A DNA stretch of 64,000 nucleotides from Actinoplanes ianthinogenes (lineage in GTDB: Bacteria; Actinomycetota; Actinomycetes; Mycobacteriales; Micromonosporaceae), in NCBI RefSeq assembly GCF_018324205.1, contig NZ_AP023356.1, positions 1,550,001-1,614,000 of the forward strand. The letters are read 5' to 3'. The translations under genes were made by a program, and so were the position numbers. The notes under the pieces were generated by a model. It saw nothing but the letters and a program-made list of their open reading frames with translations, was not told the DNA's origin and did no database searches. Positions 17,398 through 24,955 of the stretch are shown one piece after another (the stretch's first letter is position 1; each line of letters begins with the position of its first letter).

Positions 17398-17517
17398 GGC
17401 CCGTTCGAGGGCCGCAAGGTCCGCGGCTGGCCGGTCGCCACCATCGTCGGCGGCCACCTCGCCTACGCCGACGGCCAGGTCCGCGGCACCCCGAGAGGCC
17501 GCTTCCTCCCCCGCTGA
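17395..17517 (+). pseudogene. Hydantoinase/dihydropyrimidinase-like C-terminal relic
   Basis: The plus strand reads EHGPFEGRKVRGWPV, ATIVGGHLAYADGQV and GRFLPR, then TGA (17515-17517). This is the standard C-terminus of a cyclic amidohydrolase. The remaining 400 or so residues are absent. It meets the truncated LPXTG gene head-on at about 17395, so one deletion or inversion probably cut both. Confidence 0.8.
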
Positions 17518-17730
17518 CCGTTTCCACCTCAACTCCGCGGCTCACCCAAGGCCGCGTCCTCCCCCGCAAACCGTCTCCAACTCCGACTCCGCGGCTCACC
17601 CCAAGACCGCTTCCTCTCCCGCAGACCCTTTCCACTTCAACTCCGCGGCTAACCTCAAGACCGCTTCCTCCCCCGCAGACCCTTTCCACTTCAACTCCGC
17701 GGCTCACCCCAAGACCGCTTCCTCCCCCGC
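17499..17730 (+). repeat. 54-bp tandem repeat grown from an amidohydrolase 3' end
   Basis: Copies of the box CCGCTTCCTCCCCCGC begin at 17499, 17552, 17607, 17661 and 17715, a period of 53-55 bp. The first copy is the last codons of the amidohydrolase relic; the others follow its stop codon. The unit also holds CAACTCCGCGGCT. There is no gene in this stretch. Confidence 0.85.
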
Positions 17731-17791
17731 AACCCCATTTCCCGTACGACTCGCAGCCCCGTGGCAACCGGCTCGCAAGACCGCGTCCCGT

Positions 17792-17824
17792 CCGGACCGA
17801 CACGCGTGTCGTGCGGGTCCGCTC
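17792..17824 (+). repeat. 33-bp inverted repeat, left copy
   Basis: This matches the reverse complement of 19687-19719 at 31 of 33 positions. It contains a perfect 14-bp palindrome CGACACGCGTGTCG (17798-17811). It lies just before the first 64-bp unit, so the pair brackets the array and the IS element. Confidence 0.85.
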
Positions 17825-17833
17825 CCCCTCACC

Positions 17834-18402
17834 GGCTGGCCCTCACGGCCCTATCCAGCGTCCCGAAAGGGCCGTGACGTCCAGCCCAGCTTGTCAAGCT
17901 GGTCCTCACGGCCCTTCCCCACGCCCAGATAGGGCCCTAGAAACCAGCCCGAGTTGTCGAGCTGGCCCTCACAGCCCTTCCCCACGCCCGGACAGGGGCC
18001 CTAGAAACCAGCCCGAGTTGTCGAGCTGGCCCTCACAGCCCTTCCCCACGCCCGGACAGGGGCCCTAGGAACCAGCCCAGGTTGTCGGGCTGGCGCTCGC
18101 GGCCCTTCCCCACGCTCGGATAGGGCCCTAGAAACCAGCCCGAGCTCCCGGGTTGTCGAGCTGGCCCTCACGGCCCTTCCCCACGCCCGGATAGGGCCAT
18201 GGGAACCAGCCCGGGTTGTCGAGCTGGCCCTCACAGCCCTATCCCACGCCCGAATAGGGCCCTAGAAACCAGCCCGAGCTCCTGGGTTGTCGAGCTGGCC
18301 GTCACGGCCCTTTCGCACGCCCGGAAAGGGCCATGGGAACCAGCCGGGGGGGACTCGGGCTGGCGCTCGCGGCCCTTTCGCACGCCCGGATAGGGCCCTA
18401 GG
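17834..18402 (+). repeat. Array of 63-64-bp two-hairpin repeat units
   Basis: About nine head-to-tail units, with CCAGCC boxes at 17881, 17944, 18008, 18072, 18135, 18206, 18269 and 18340. Periods are 63-64 bp, or 71 where an extra octamer is present. Each unit holds a CCAGC...GCTGG stem-loop and a GGCCCT...AGGGCC stem-loop. Units differ in paired positions (TATC/GATA, TTTC/GAAA), which suggests that pairing matters. No unique spacers are present, so it is not a CRISPR. No gene is seen here. Confidence 0.9.
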
Positions 18403-19495
18403 TGTTCTGCTCACGGACGTTGGTAACGGGGCTGACTTGCTGAAATAGGTGAGGACCTCCGGGTGAGGTGGAGCTTGTCGAAGGTTCCACACCACACCCG
18501 GGAGGTCCTCGTGCCCCACGCTAACGCTCCGTTGACCGAACGCGGCCGATTGAGGCTGGCCCGGTGCGTCGTCGATGACGGCTGGTCGCTACGGCGGGCC
18601 GCGGATCGGTTCCAGGTCAGCCCGACGACAGCGAAACGCTGGGCCGACCGCTACCAGAGCGAGGGCGCCGCCGGCATGCGCGATCGGCCCAGCCGGCCGC
18701 GTCACAGTCCCCGCCGCACACCCCGGCCGATCGAACGACGAGTGTTGCATCTACGTCGCAGCCAGCGCCTGGGCCCGGTCCGGATCGGTTGGCGACTCGG
18801 CTTGCCCGCCTCGACCTGCCACGCGATCCTGCGCCGGGCCGGTGCTGTACCCCTGACGCATCTGGACCGGGCCACCGCCGAACCGGTCCGCCGCTACGAA
18901 CACGAAGCGCCCGGCGATCTGATCCACGTCGACGTCAAGAAACTCGGCAACATCCCCGACGGCGGCGGCTGGCGCACCCAAGGCCGCGCCCAGGGCAAAC
19001 TCAACCGCACCGCCACGACCGGGCACCGCACCGACAGGTTCGGCGGCGCCCGGCTCGGCTACGCCTACCTGCACACCGCCCTCGACGACCATTCCCGCCT
19101 GGCCTACACCGAAATCCTGGCCGACGAAACGAAAGAGACCGCCACCGCCTTCTGGCGACGCGCCCACGCCTGGTTCGCCGGCCACGGCATCAGCATCGCC
19201 CGGGTACTGACCGACAACGGCTCCTGCTACATCTCCCGCCTCTGGCGCGAGACCTGCGCCGAACTGGGCGTCACCGTGAAAAAGACGCGTCCTTACCGGC
19301 CGCAGACCAACGGCAAAGTTGAACGCTTCCACCGCACACTGGCCGATGAATGGGCCTACTCCAAGCCATACACCAGCGAAAACGCCCGCCGCAAAGCCCT
19401 ACCCCGTTTCCTGCACACCTACAATCACCACCGCTACCACTCCGCCATCGGCGGCTCACCCGCCAGCCGCGTTCCTAACCTCTCTGGGCAGAACA
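18403..19495 (+). mobile_element. IS481-family insertion sequence in a CTAG target
   Basis: A 1093-bp element bounded by TGTTCTGC at the left and GCAGAACA at the right, flanked on both sides by the target duplication CCTAGG (18397-18402 and 19496-19501). It encodes one DDE transposase. It has landed in the GGGCCCTAG part of a 64-bp repeat unit. Intact ends, intact duplication and an open transposase frame suggest a recent insertion. Confidence 0.92.
18451..18510 (+). promoter_or_regulatory. Hairpin covering the transposase ribosome-binding site
   Basis: GAGGACCTCC plus GGGTG (18451-18465) pairs with CACCC plus GGGAGGTCCTC (18495-18510), and the inner GGTGGA/TCCACACC extends the stem. The right arm contains the GGAGG used by GTG 18511. 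A transcript entering from outside the element would fold and hide the start site. This is a known way for insertion sequences to limit transposase synthesis. Confidence 0.7.
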
Positions 19496-19500
19496 CCTAG
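18511..19500 (+). CDS. IS481-family transposase
   Basis: A 329-residue protein starting at GTG 18511, five bases after GGAGG. Order: N-terminal helix-turn-helix (about residues 8-60, LRRAADRFQVSPTTAKRW), a second HTH, then the RNase H-fold catalytic core with the DDE residues in LIHVDVKKL, VLTDNGSCY and NGKVERFHRTL. The final codons read NT and TAG; the TAG is inside the CCTAGG target duplication, so the host site supplies the stop codon. Confidence 0.93.
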   Translation: MPHANAPLTERGRLRLARCVVDDGWSLRRAADRFQVSPTTAKRWADRYQSEGAAGMRDRPSRPRHSPRRTPRPIERRVLHLRRSQRLGPVRIGWRLGLPASTCHAILRRAGAVPLTHLDRATAEPVRRYEHEAPGDLIHVDVKKLGNIPDGGGWRTQGRAQGKLNRTATTGHRTDRFGGARLGYAYLHTALDDHSRLAYTEILADETKETATAFWRRAHAWFAGHGISIARVLTDNGSCYISRLWRETCAELGVTVKKTRPYRPQTNGKVERFHRTLADEWAYSKPYTSENARRKALPRFLHTYNHHRYHSAIGGSPASRVPNLSGQNT

Positions 19501-19501
19501 G

Positions 19502-19640
19502 AACCAGCCCGGGTTGTCGAGCTGGCCGTCGCGGCCCTTTCGCACGCCCGGAATGGGCCGTGGGAACCAGCCTGAGAACTCGGGCTGGCACTCATGGGCC
19601 TTTTGCGCGCTTGGATAGGGCCGTGGGAGCCAGCCGCGGG
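19502..19640 (+). repeat. Continuation of the 64-bp array after the IS element
   Basis: About two more units (CCAGCC boxes at 19503, 19567 and 19631) continue directly from the right target duplication. Before insertion the array ran uninterrupted from 17834 to about 19640. Confidence 0.85.
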
Positions 19641-19777
19641 GTGGGGCGCGGGGCGGTCGGGAGTGGGCCGGAGTCTTGCGTGCGGCGAGCGGATCCGCAC
19701 GACACGCGTGGCGGTCCGGGGTGGGCCGCAGCGTCGCGAGCCGATGCCACGGGACTACGAGTCGTACCGAAAAGGAA
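19641..19777. other. Non-coding stretch with right 33-bp inverted repeat copy
   Basis: Positions 19687-19719 are the reverse complement of 17792-17824 with two mismatches. The remainder up to the acyl-CoA oxidase stop shows no gene or clear terminator. Confidence 0.8.
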
Positions 19778-21751
19778 TCAGACGGCCGAAACGCGCGTGT
19801 CCTCCTCGGCCATCGCTTCCTGGCGGCCCGGCTCCTCGCGGAGGATCGCGGCGTTGAGCCACTCGTCCGGGATCGCGAACGCGTCGACCAGGGTCCGCAT
19901 GTGCGGGCGGAGTTCGGCGAGCAGGTCGTTGATGACCGCGGTGACCGCCTTGGAGCGGGCCGGGGTGAGGCGGCCGTGCTCCAGGAACCAGCCCCGGTCG
20001 GCCTCGATGGTGGTCAGCGCGTAGAGGTCGCAGACGCGGTTGAGCAGGGCTTTCGTGGCCGGGTCGGTGGCTCGTTCGATGCCGGCGACGAAGGCTTCCA
20101 GGGTAATCCGGTCGATGTGGGCGGTCGCGGTCTTCAGCACGTGGTCCTGCACGTCGTTGAAGATCGCGAAGGGGCGGTCCTTCTTGGTCGCGGCGCCGTT
20201 GCGCAGGCGGCGGATGGCGCCCTCCAGGACGTGTTTCTCCCGGTCCTCGAACATGGTCAGGTGCCAGCCGCGGTCGGTGACCGCGACCTCCTCGTCGCGG
20301 CCCGGGACCGCGCTGACCAGCCGCTGGATCAGGCCGCGGGCCGCGGTGCGCTCCAGCACCATCTCCCGGACCTGCTCGGCGACGAACGTGGTCCGGCCCC
20401 AGCCGTCGAGCGAGCCGAACGCGTCCCGATAACCGGTGAGCAGACCTTTCGCCACCAGCTGGAGGAGCACCGTGTTGTCGCCCTCGAAGGTGGTGAACAC
20501 GTCGGTGTCGGCCTTCAGCGCCGGCAGCCGGTTCTCCGAGAGGTACCCGGCGCCACCGCAGGCCTCCCGGCACATCTGGATGGTGTGCGTGGCGTGCCAG
20601 GTCTGCATCGCCTTCAGGCCGGCGGCGCGGGACTCCAGCTCGCGCTGCCGGTGCTCGTCGACCGGGCCGGAGCCGGCCTGCACGTCGGCCAGGGTGCCGA
20701 CCAGTTCCTCCTGGGCGAAGGCGTAGGCGTAGGACGTGGCCAGCGCCGGCAGGAGTTTGCGCTGGTGGGCGAGGTAGTCGTTGAGCAGCACCTCGCGCTC
20801 GTCGCCGGGCACCTCGAACTGCCGGCGGCTGTCGCCGTACCGGACCGCGATGGTCAGCGCCGCGCGGGTCGCCGCCGACGCCGCGCCGCCGACCGTGACC
20901 CGGCCACGGACCAGCGTGCCGAGCATGGTGAAGAAGCGACGGGTGTCGTTCTCGATCGGGCTGCTGTAGGTGCCGTCCGCCGCGACCTGCCCGTACCGGT
21001 CGAGCAGCATGTCACGCGGCACGGTCACGTGATCGAAGCTGATCCGGCCGTTGTCGACGCCGAGCAGACCCGCCTTGTGCCCGGCGTCGCTCAGGGTGAC
21101 GCCCGGCATCGGGTTGCCGTCGGCGTCCCGGATCGGCACCAGCCAGGCGTGCACGCCCCGGCTGCGCCCCTCGGTGATCAGCTGGGCGAAGACCACCGCC
21201 ATCCGGCCGTCCCGCGCGGCGTTGCCGATGTAGTCCTTGCGGGCCGCCTGATGCGGGGTGTGCAGGTCGAAGGTCTCGGTCGCCGGGTCGTAGGTGCAGG
21301 TGGTCCGCAGTTTCTGCACGTCCGAGCCGTGTCCGGTCTCGGTCATCGCGAAACAACCCATGATCTCGGTGGCGATGATCCCGCGCAGGTAGGCCTCGTG
21401 GTGCCGCTCGGTGCCCAGCGCCACCACGGCGCCGCCGAACAGGCCCCACTGCACGCCGGCCTTGACCATCAGGGACAGATCGGCGTACGCCAGCATCTCG
21501 GCCGCCACCACGGAACCACCCGGATCGTCCGACCCGCCGTAGGCCCGCGGAAACGCCGAGGCCACCCCGACATCGGTCGGAATCTGCCGGATCAGCCTGG
21601 AGATGCGGGCCCGGGCCTCGTCCCCGGTCTCCCCGTGGACGGCGGCGAACCCGGCCTTGCCGAGCTCGTCCCGCACCGCTTGCCGGATGTGCGCCCACCG
21701 CCCGTCCAGAACGTCCTGCAGGCGGGCCGGGTCGAGGGAGTCACCGATCAT
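19778..21751 (-). CDS. Acyl-CoA oxidase / long acyl-CoA dehydrogenase
   Basis: A 657-residue flavoenzyme from ATG 21751. It has the FAD-binding acyl-CoA dehydrogenase fold: TETGHGSDV in the middle beta domain, REACGGAGYLSENRL, and the oxidase-type catalytic Glu segment TTFEGDNTVLLQLVAKGLL. The length and two extra C-terminal helical domains are those of acyl-CoA oxidases rather than the 380-residue dehydrogenases. It would desaturate acyl-CoA, passing electrons to O2 or an electron carrier. No beta-oxidation partner lies beside it. Confidence 0.88.
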   Translation of the reverse strand: MIGDSLDPARLQDVLDGRWAHIRQAVRDELGKAGFAAVHGETGDEARARISRLIRQIPTDVGVASAFPRAYGGSDDPGGSVVAAEMLAYADLSLMVKAGVQWGLFGGAVVALGTERHHEAYLRGIIATEIMGCFAMTETGHGSDVQKLRTTCTYDPATETFDLHTPHQAARKDYIGNAARDGRMAVVFAQLITEGRSRGVHAWLVPIRDADGNPMPGVTLSDAGHKAGLLGVDNGRISFDHVTVPRDMLLDRYGQVAADGTYSSPIENDTRRFFTMLGTLVRGRVTVGGAASAATRAALTIAVRYGDSRRQFEVPGDEREVLLNDYLAHQRKLLPALATSYAYAFAQEELVGTLADVQAGSGPVDEHRQRELESRAAGLKAMQTWHATHTIQMCREACGGAGYLSENRLPALKADTDVFTTFEGDNTVLLQLVAKGLLTGYRDAFGSLDGWGRTTFVAEQVREMVLERTAARGLIQRLVSAVPGRDEEVAVTDRGWHLTMFEDREKHVLEGAIRRLRNGAATKKDRPFAIFNDVQDHVLKTATAHIDRITLEAFVAGIERATDPATKALLNRVCDLYALTTIEADRGWFLEHGRLTPARSKAVTAVINDLLAELRPHMRTLVDAFAIPDEWLNAAILREEPGRQEAMAEEDTRVSAV

Positions 21752-21831
21752 GCGAAAAGCTAAGCACGCGTTAAGCCACTCCGCTCGCGCCCAGCCCCCG
21801 TTGTGGCGAATACCGCCCGCCGTCGCGTTCC

Positions 21832-22236
21832 TCAAACGAGCAGGACCAGACCCGGGAAGTTCTCGAAGTGTCGCCGGTTGACCGTCAGCAGCGGTGCGTT
21901 GTGATAGATGGCCGTCGCACAGATCCACAGGTCGTTGGTCTGACTGTTGTGCCCGAGCGCGTGTCCGGCCTGCTGTGCCTGATGTTTCAGCCTGCCCCAG
22001 AGCCGTGCGAGGTCCTGATCGAACGGCGCGACGACATACCTGCGGATCGCCTCTTCCAACCGGTCGACTCGGCGCGGCCCCCAACCGGCCTTCGCCGCGC
22101 CGAAGTGCACCTCAGCAACCGTGGTAAAGCTGATGACCGGAACCGCTTCGGTCAGGTGGGAAACCAGTGTGTCAGCGTTGGCGCTGTTGAACGAAAGGTG
22201 CGAGAAGGCGTCGGTGTCGACGACGACGAACTTCAT
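21832..22236 (-). CDS. PIN-domain ribonuclease (VapC-like toxin)
   Basis: A 134-residue PIN domain. Acidic active-site residues are visible: Asp7 in VVVDTDAF, Glu42 in VAEVHFG, Asp102 in QTNDLWICATAI, with Asn120 in LLTVNRRHF. VapC toxins cut tRNA or rRNA. It overlaps the upstream gene by ATGA, the usual antitoxin-toxin order, but the partner is far larger than a VapB. Confidence 0.88.
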   Translation of the reverse strand: MKFVVVDTDAFSHLSFNSANADTLVSHLTEAVPVISFTTVAEVHFGAAKAGWGPRRVDRLEEAIRRYVVAPFDQDLARLWGRLKHQAQQAGHALGHNSQTNDLWICATAIYHNAPLLTVNRRHFENFPGLVLLV

Positions 22237-23117
22237 TCGTCGCCCAGACGCGCAGAACGAACGGCGGCCAGGAAGGCGTCGAAGTCCTCGACGGTGGATC
22301 CGTCGAAGTCGTCCGGCGAGGCCACCGGGCGGATCCCCTGCTCCCGAGCCAGTTCACCCAGAGATCGCGGCCGAGCGGTCTCCAGCATGCCCAGCCTGGT
22401 CAGGTGCAACAGATGAACGGAGACACCATTCGGGTCGAGCTCACCGGTGCCGTCGGCCATCACCATCTGGTCCATCGCGTCCAGCACGGCGTCGCGCAGA
22501 TCGGGCGCGAAGTCGCACAGGACGCTCCCGGCGTAGGTATCGATGCGACAGCGAAGCCCCGCGGGCGAGAAGTCGCCCATGTGCAACCGACCGACCACGG
22601 TTATCGCCTGATGAATCGACTCCGTCTGCACTGACCGAACCGCCTTTTGTAATGCCTCGTCGAGGGTGAACCGGACTCTTCCGCCGCGGAAGAAGTCGAT
22701 GCGTGTCACGCCGCCGGCGCTTACCCCACCGGTCAGCTCCCGGATGCCGTTGATGACCTGCGGAGTGAAGTGCGGAGGGAGCGCTGACGGGTCCTGGTGG
22801 AGACTCTTGACGCCCTCCTCCAAGGCATCGAGGGTGCTGCCGAGCAGGTCGTCGGACCCGACTCGACCGGTGCGGGAGATATGGAGCACGGCCGAACCCT
22901 GCTGGAAACCCACAAAGTCCAGCCGCACGGCATCCACGATCTCCCGTGGCCGGCGGCCAGGACGACTGGTGTTGCCGCTGAGGCTCAGTGCGATCCGCTC
23001 GAGCGACGCTTGCAGCCCGCCTGCCAGGCGGGCGAGCTCCGAGAGCGGCAAGCGCCCGCCCTCCGTCGCCGGCCCCACCGCACGGATGACGAGGTCCTCG
23101 CCTCCCGATCCGGTCAT
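22233..23117 (-). CDS. Large partner protein of the PIN toxin, unknown family
   Basis: A 294-residue protein from ATG 23117. The N-terminal 220 residues (LVIRAVGPATEGGRLPLSEL onward) form an alpha/beta region of unknown fold with a LDFVGFQQGSAVLHI strand pair. The C-terminal 60 residues change character: LGELAREQGIRPV, then an acidic stretch DDFDGSTVEDFDAFLAAVR. This resembles the toxin-wrapping tail of small antitoxins. The stop overlaps the PIN start. I infer an antitoxin fused to a sensing or binding domain; no DNA-binding motif is obvious. Confidence 0.65.
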   Translation of the reverse strand: MTGSGGEDLVIRAVGPATEGGRLPLSELARLAGGLQASLERIALSLSGNTSRPGRRPREIVDAVRLDFVGFQQGSAVLHISRTGRVGSDDLLGSTLDALEEGVKSLHQDPSALPPHFTPQVINGIRELTGGVSAGGVTRIDFFRGGRVRFTLDEALQKAVRSVQTESIHQAITVVGRLHMGDFSPAGLRCRIDTYAGSVLCDFAPDLRDAVLDAMDQMVMADGTGELDPNGVSVHLLHLTRLGMLETARPRSLGELAREQGIRPVASPDDFDGSTVEDFDAFLAAVRSARLGDE

Positions 23118-23236
23118 CGAACCCGCCTCCCGCCTGCCCGTCGATCCATCATGCATGAGCCCCGCGCCAGCAAACCGGCCACAGATGCTTCTTTCCTCCC
23201 ACAGAATCTGTCCGAAATCCGCCTCCCTCTCGGGGA

Positions 23237-24175
23237 TCAGCTCCGGAAGTCGATGACTATTTTGGCCTGGGTGTGGCCCGACTCGATAAGTTCGTGAGCT
23301 CGGCGGATCTCGGTGGGTGGCAGCACGTGGGAGACGTGCGGGACGAGCAGCCCCTCGTCGACCAGGGTGGTCAGGTGTTCCAGGCCACCACCGTCCGGTT
23401 CCACGCCGACGCCGATGAAGTGCAGGCCGGCCGCCTCGGTCAGAGCGGCCAGCGGGGCGTTGGTCCGGTCGACGGCGGTGACGAAGGTGCCGCCCGGACG
23501 CAGCACGGTCAGCGATCGGGGACCGTTGTCGCCGCCGATCACGTCGAACACCACGTCGACGTCCTGGACCGCCGTGGTGAAGTCCACCCGCCGATGGTCG
23601 ATCACCTCGTCGGCGCCGAGCCCGCGGACGAACGCGTGCTTGCCGGCGCTCGCGGTGCCGATCACGTACGCGCCCCGGGCCTTGGCGATCTGCACCGCGA
23701 CGTGCCCGAGGCCGCCGCCGGCACCGTGGATCAGCACCCGCTGACCCTTGTCGACGCCCGCGTACTCGACCAGGCCCTGCCACGCGGTCAGCCCGACCAG
23801 CGGCAGCGCCGCGGCGTGCACGTGATCGAGACCGGCCGGCTTGCGGGCGAGCATCCGGGACGGCGCGGCGACGTACTCCGCGTAACCGCCCGCCGCGCGC
23901 GGGAAGAACGGCAGGCCGTAGACCTCGTCGCCGACGCGGAAGCGGCCGGTGCCGGGCACCACGTGCTCCACCACGCCGGAGATCTCCCAGCCGAGCACGA
24001 ACGGCGGCTCGCCGAGCAGCGGGAACGCGCCGGAGCGGATGAACGCCTCGACCGGGTTGACGCCGGTCGCGTGCACCCGGACCAGGACCTCGGTCGGCAA
24101 CGGCTCCGGCGCCGGCCCCTCGGCGAGCGTCAGAACCTCGGGGCCGCCGAAACGATGCTGAGTCACATATCGCAT
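23237..24175 (-). CDS. Zinc-independent quinone oxidoreductase (MDR family)
   Basis: A 312-residue NADPH-dependent reductase: GroES-like N-terminus (RFGGPEVLTL, ATGVNPVEAFIR, FVLGWEISGVV) and Rossmann domain with HGAGGGLGHVAVQIAKARGA. The zinc-binding Cys cluster of alcohol dehydrogenases is missing, as in QOR/zeta-crystallin types. It would reduce quinones or enones. ATG 24184 is an alternative start. It is divergent from an HxlR regulator, the usual partner of such reductases. Confidence 0.88.
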   Translation of the reverse strand: MRYVTQHRFGGPEVLTLAEGPAPEPLPTEVLVRVHATGVNPVEAFIRSGAFPLLGEPPFVLGWEISGVVEHVVPGTGRFRVGDEVYGLPFFPRAAGGYAEYVAAPSRMLARKPAGLDHVHAAALPLVGLTAWQGLVEYAGVDKGQRVLIHGAGGGLGHVAVQIAKARGAYVIGTASAGKHAFVRGLGADEVIDHRRVDFTTAVQDVDVVFDVIGGDNGPRSLTVLRPGGTFVTAVDRTNAPLAALTEAAGLHFIGVGVEPDGGGLEHLTTLVDEGLLVPHVSHVLPPTEIRRAHELIESGHTQAKIVIDFRS

Positions 24176-24218
24176 GCCATTCATCGTCGTCGAGGTCGGT
24201 AGCTTCTGTACACCAGGC

Positions 24219-24241
24219 ACCTTGAAGGTATATAGGTACCT
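24219..24241. promoter_or_regulatory. Candidate HxlR operator
   Basis: The inverted repeats ACCTT-G-AAGGT (24219-24229) and AGGTACCT (24234-24241) lie in the AT-rich gap between the divergent reductase and regulator, just before ATG 24243. Their position suits repression of both genes. Confidence 0.5.
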
Positions 24242-24242
24242 C

Positions 24243-24638
24243 ATGGATACCACCGTTGACGTGCCCGGATGCGACGGCGCCGACGCCTACCTGCGCGATT
24301 GCCCGTCCCGCACCGTCCTCGACGTGCTCGCCAGCAAGTGGGTCGCGCTGATCGTGCCGACCCTGCGCGGCGGTCCGGTGCGCTTCGGGGCGCTGCGCCG
24401 CCGCCTCGACGGCATCACCCAGAAAACCCTCACCCAGACGCTGCGCAACCTGGAACGCGACGGCCTGATCACCCGCACCGTGCACCCGACCAGCCCGCCG
24501 CAGGTCGACTACGCACTGACCGAGCTCGGCCGCAGCGCCTGTGACCTGCTCGAACAGCTCCGCCTCTGGTCCGAGACCAACCTGCCGCGGGTGCTCGCCG
24601 CCCGAGCGCGGTCCGATGCGGAGGGAACGTACACCTAA
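24243..24638 (+). CDS. HxlR-family transcriptional regulator
   Basis: A 131-residue winged-helix regulator with the family pattern: an N-terminal Cys (CPSRTVLDVLASKW), then FGALRRRLDGITQKTLTQTLRNLERDGL and a C-terminal dimer helix. Cys17 or Cys10 could sense quinones or other electrophiles, as in HypR/QorR. It very likely controls the divergent quinone reductase. Confidence 0.9.
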   Translation: MDTTVDVPGCDGADAYLRDCPSRTVLDVLASKWVALIVPTLRGGPVRFGALRRRLDGITQKTLTQTLRNLERDGLITRTVHPTSPPQVDYALTELGRSACDLLEQLRLWSETNLPRVLAARARSDAEGTYT

Positions 24639-24648
24639 GATCGGCGCC

Positions 24649-24936
24649 ATGGATCTCGAGTTCCAGGGTGAACTGTGGTTCTGGCGGGGCCCCGCCCCCT
24701 GGCACTTCGTGACCGTCCCGGACCCGCAATGCGACGAGCTGGAGGCGGCGTCGTCGCTGGTCAGCTACGGGTGGGGGATGATCCCGGTGGCGGCCCGGAT
24801 CGGGCGCACCGACTGGACCACGTCGCTGTGGCCGAAGGACGGGCGCTACATCGTGCCGGTCAAGGCGAAGGTGCGGCAGGCCGAGGGGATCGACGTCGGG
24901 GACACCGTCACGGTCCGGCTCTCCCTCAACGCCTGA
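24649..24936 (+). CDS. DUF1905 small protein
   Basis: A 95-residue beta-rich protein from ATG 24649, with the DUF1905 pattern FQGELWFWRGPAPWHFVTVP, then GWGMIPVAARIG and YIVPVKAKVR. Its function is not known. It lies 10 bases after the HxlR gene and may share its transcript. Confidence 0.8.
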   Translation: MDLEFQGELWFWRGPAPWHFVTVPDPQCDELEAASSLVSYGWGMIPVAARIGRTDWTTSLWPKDGRYIVPVKAKVRQAEGIDVGDTVTVRLSLNA

Positions 24937-24955
24937 TCCCCCGGCCCGGCCGCGG

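Noticed and set aside
17834-18402. CRISPR array
   Set aside because: The repeats are contiguous with no unique spacers, the 63-64-bp period is one homogeneous unit, and no cas gene is near.
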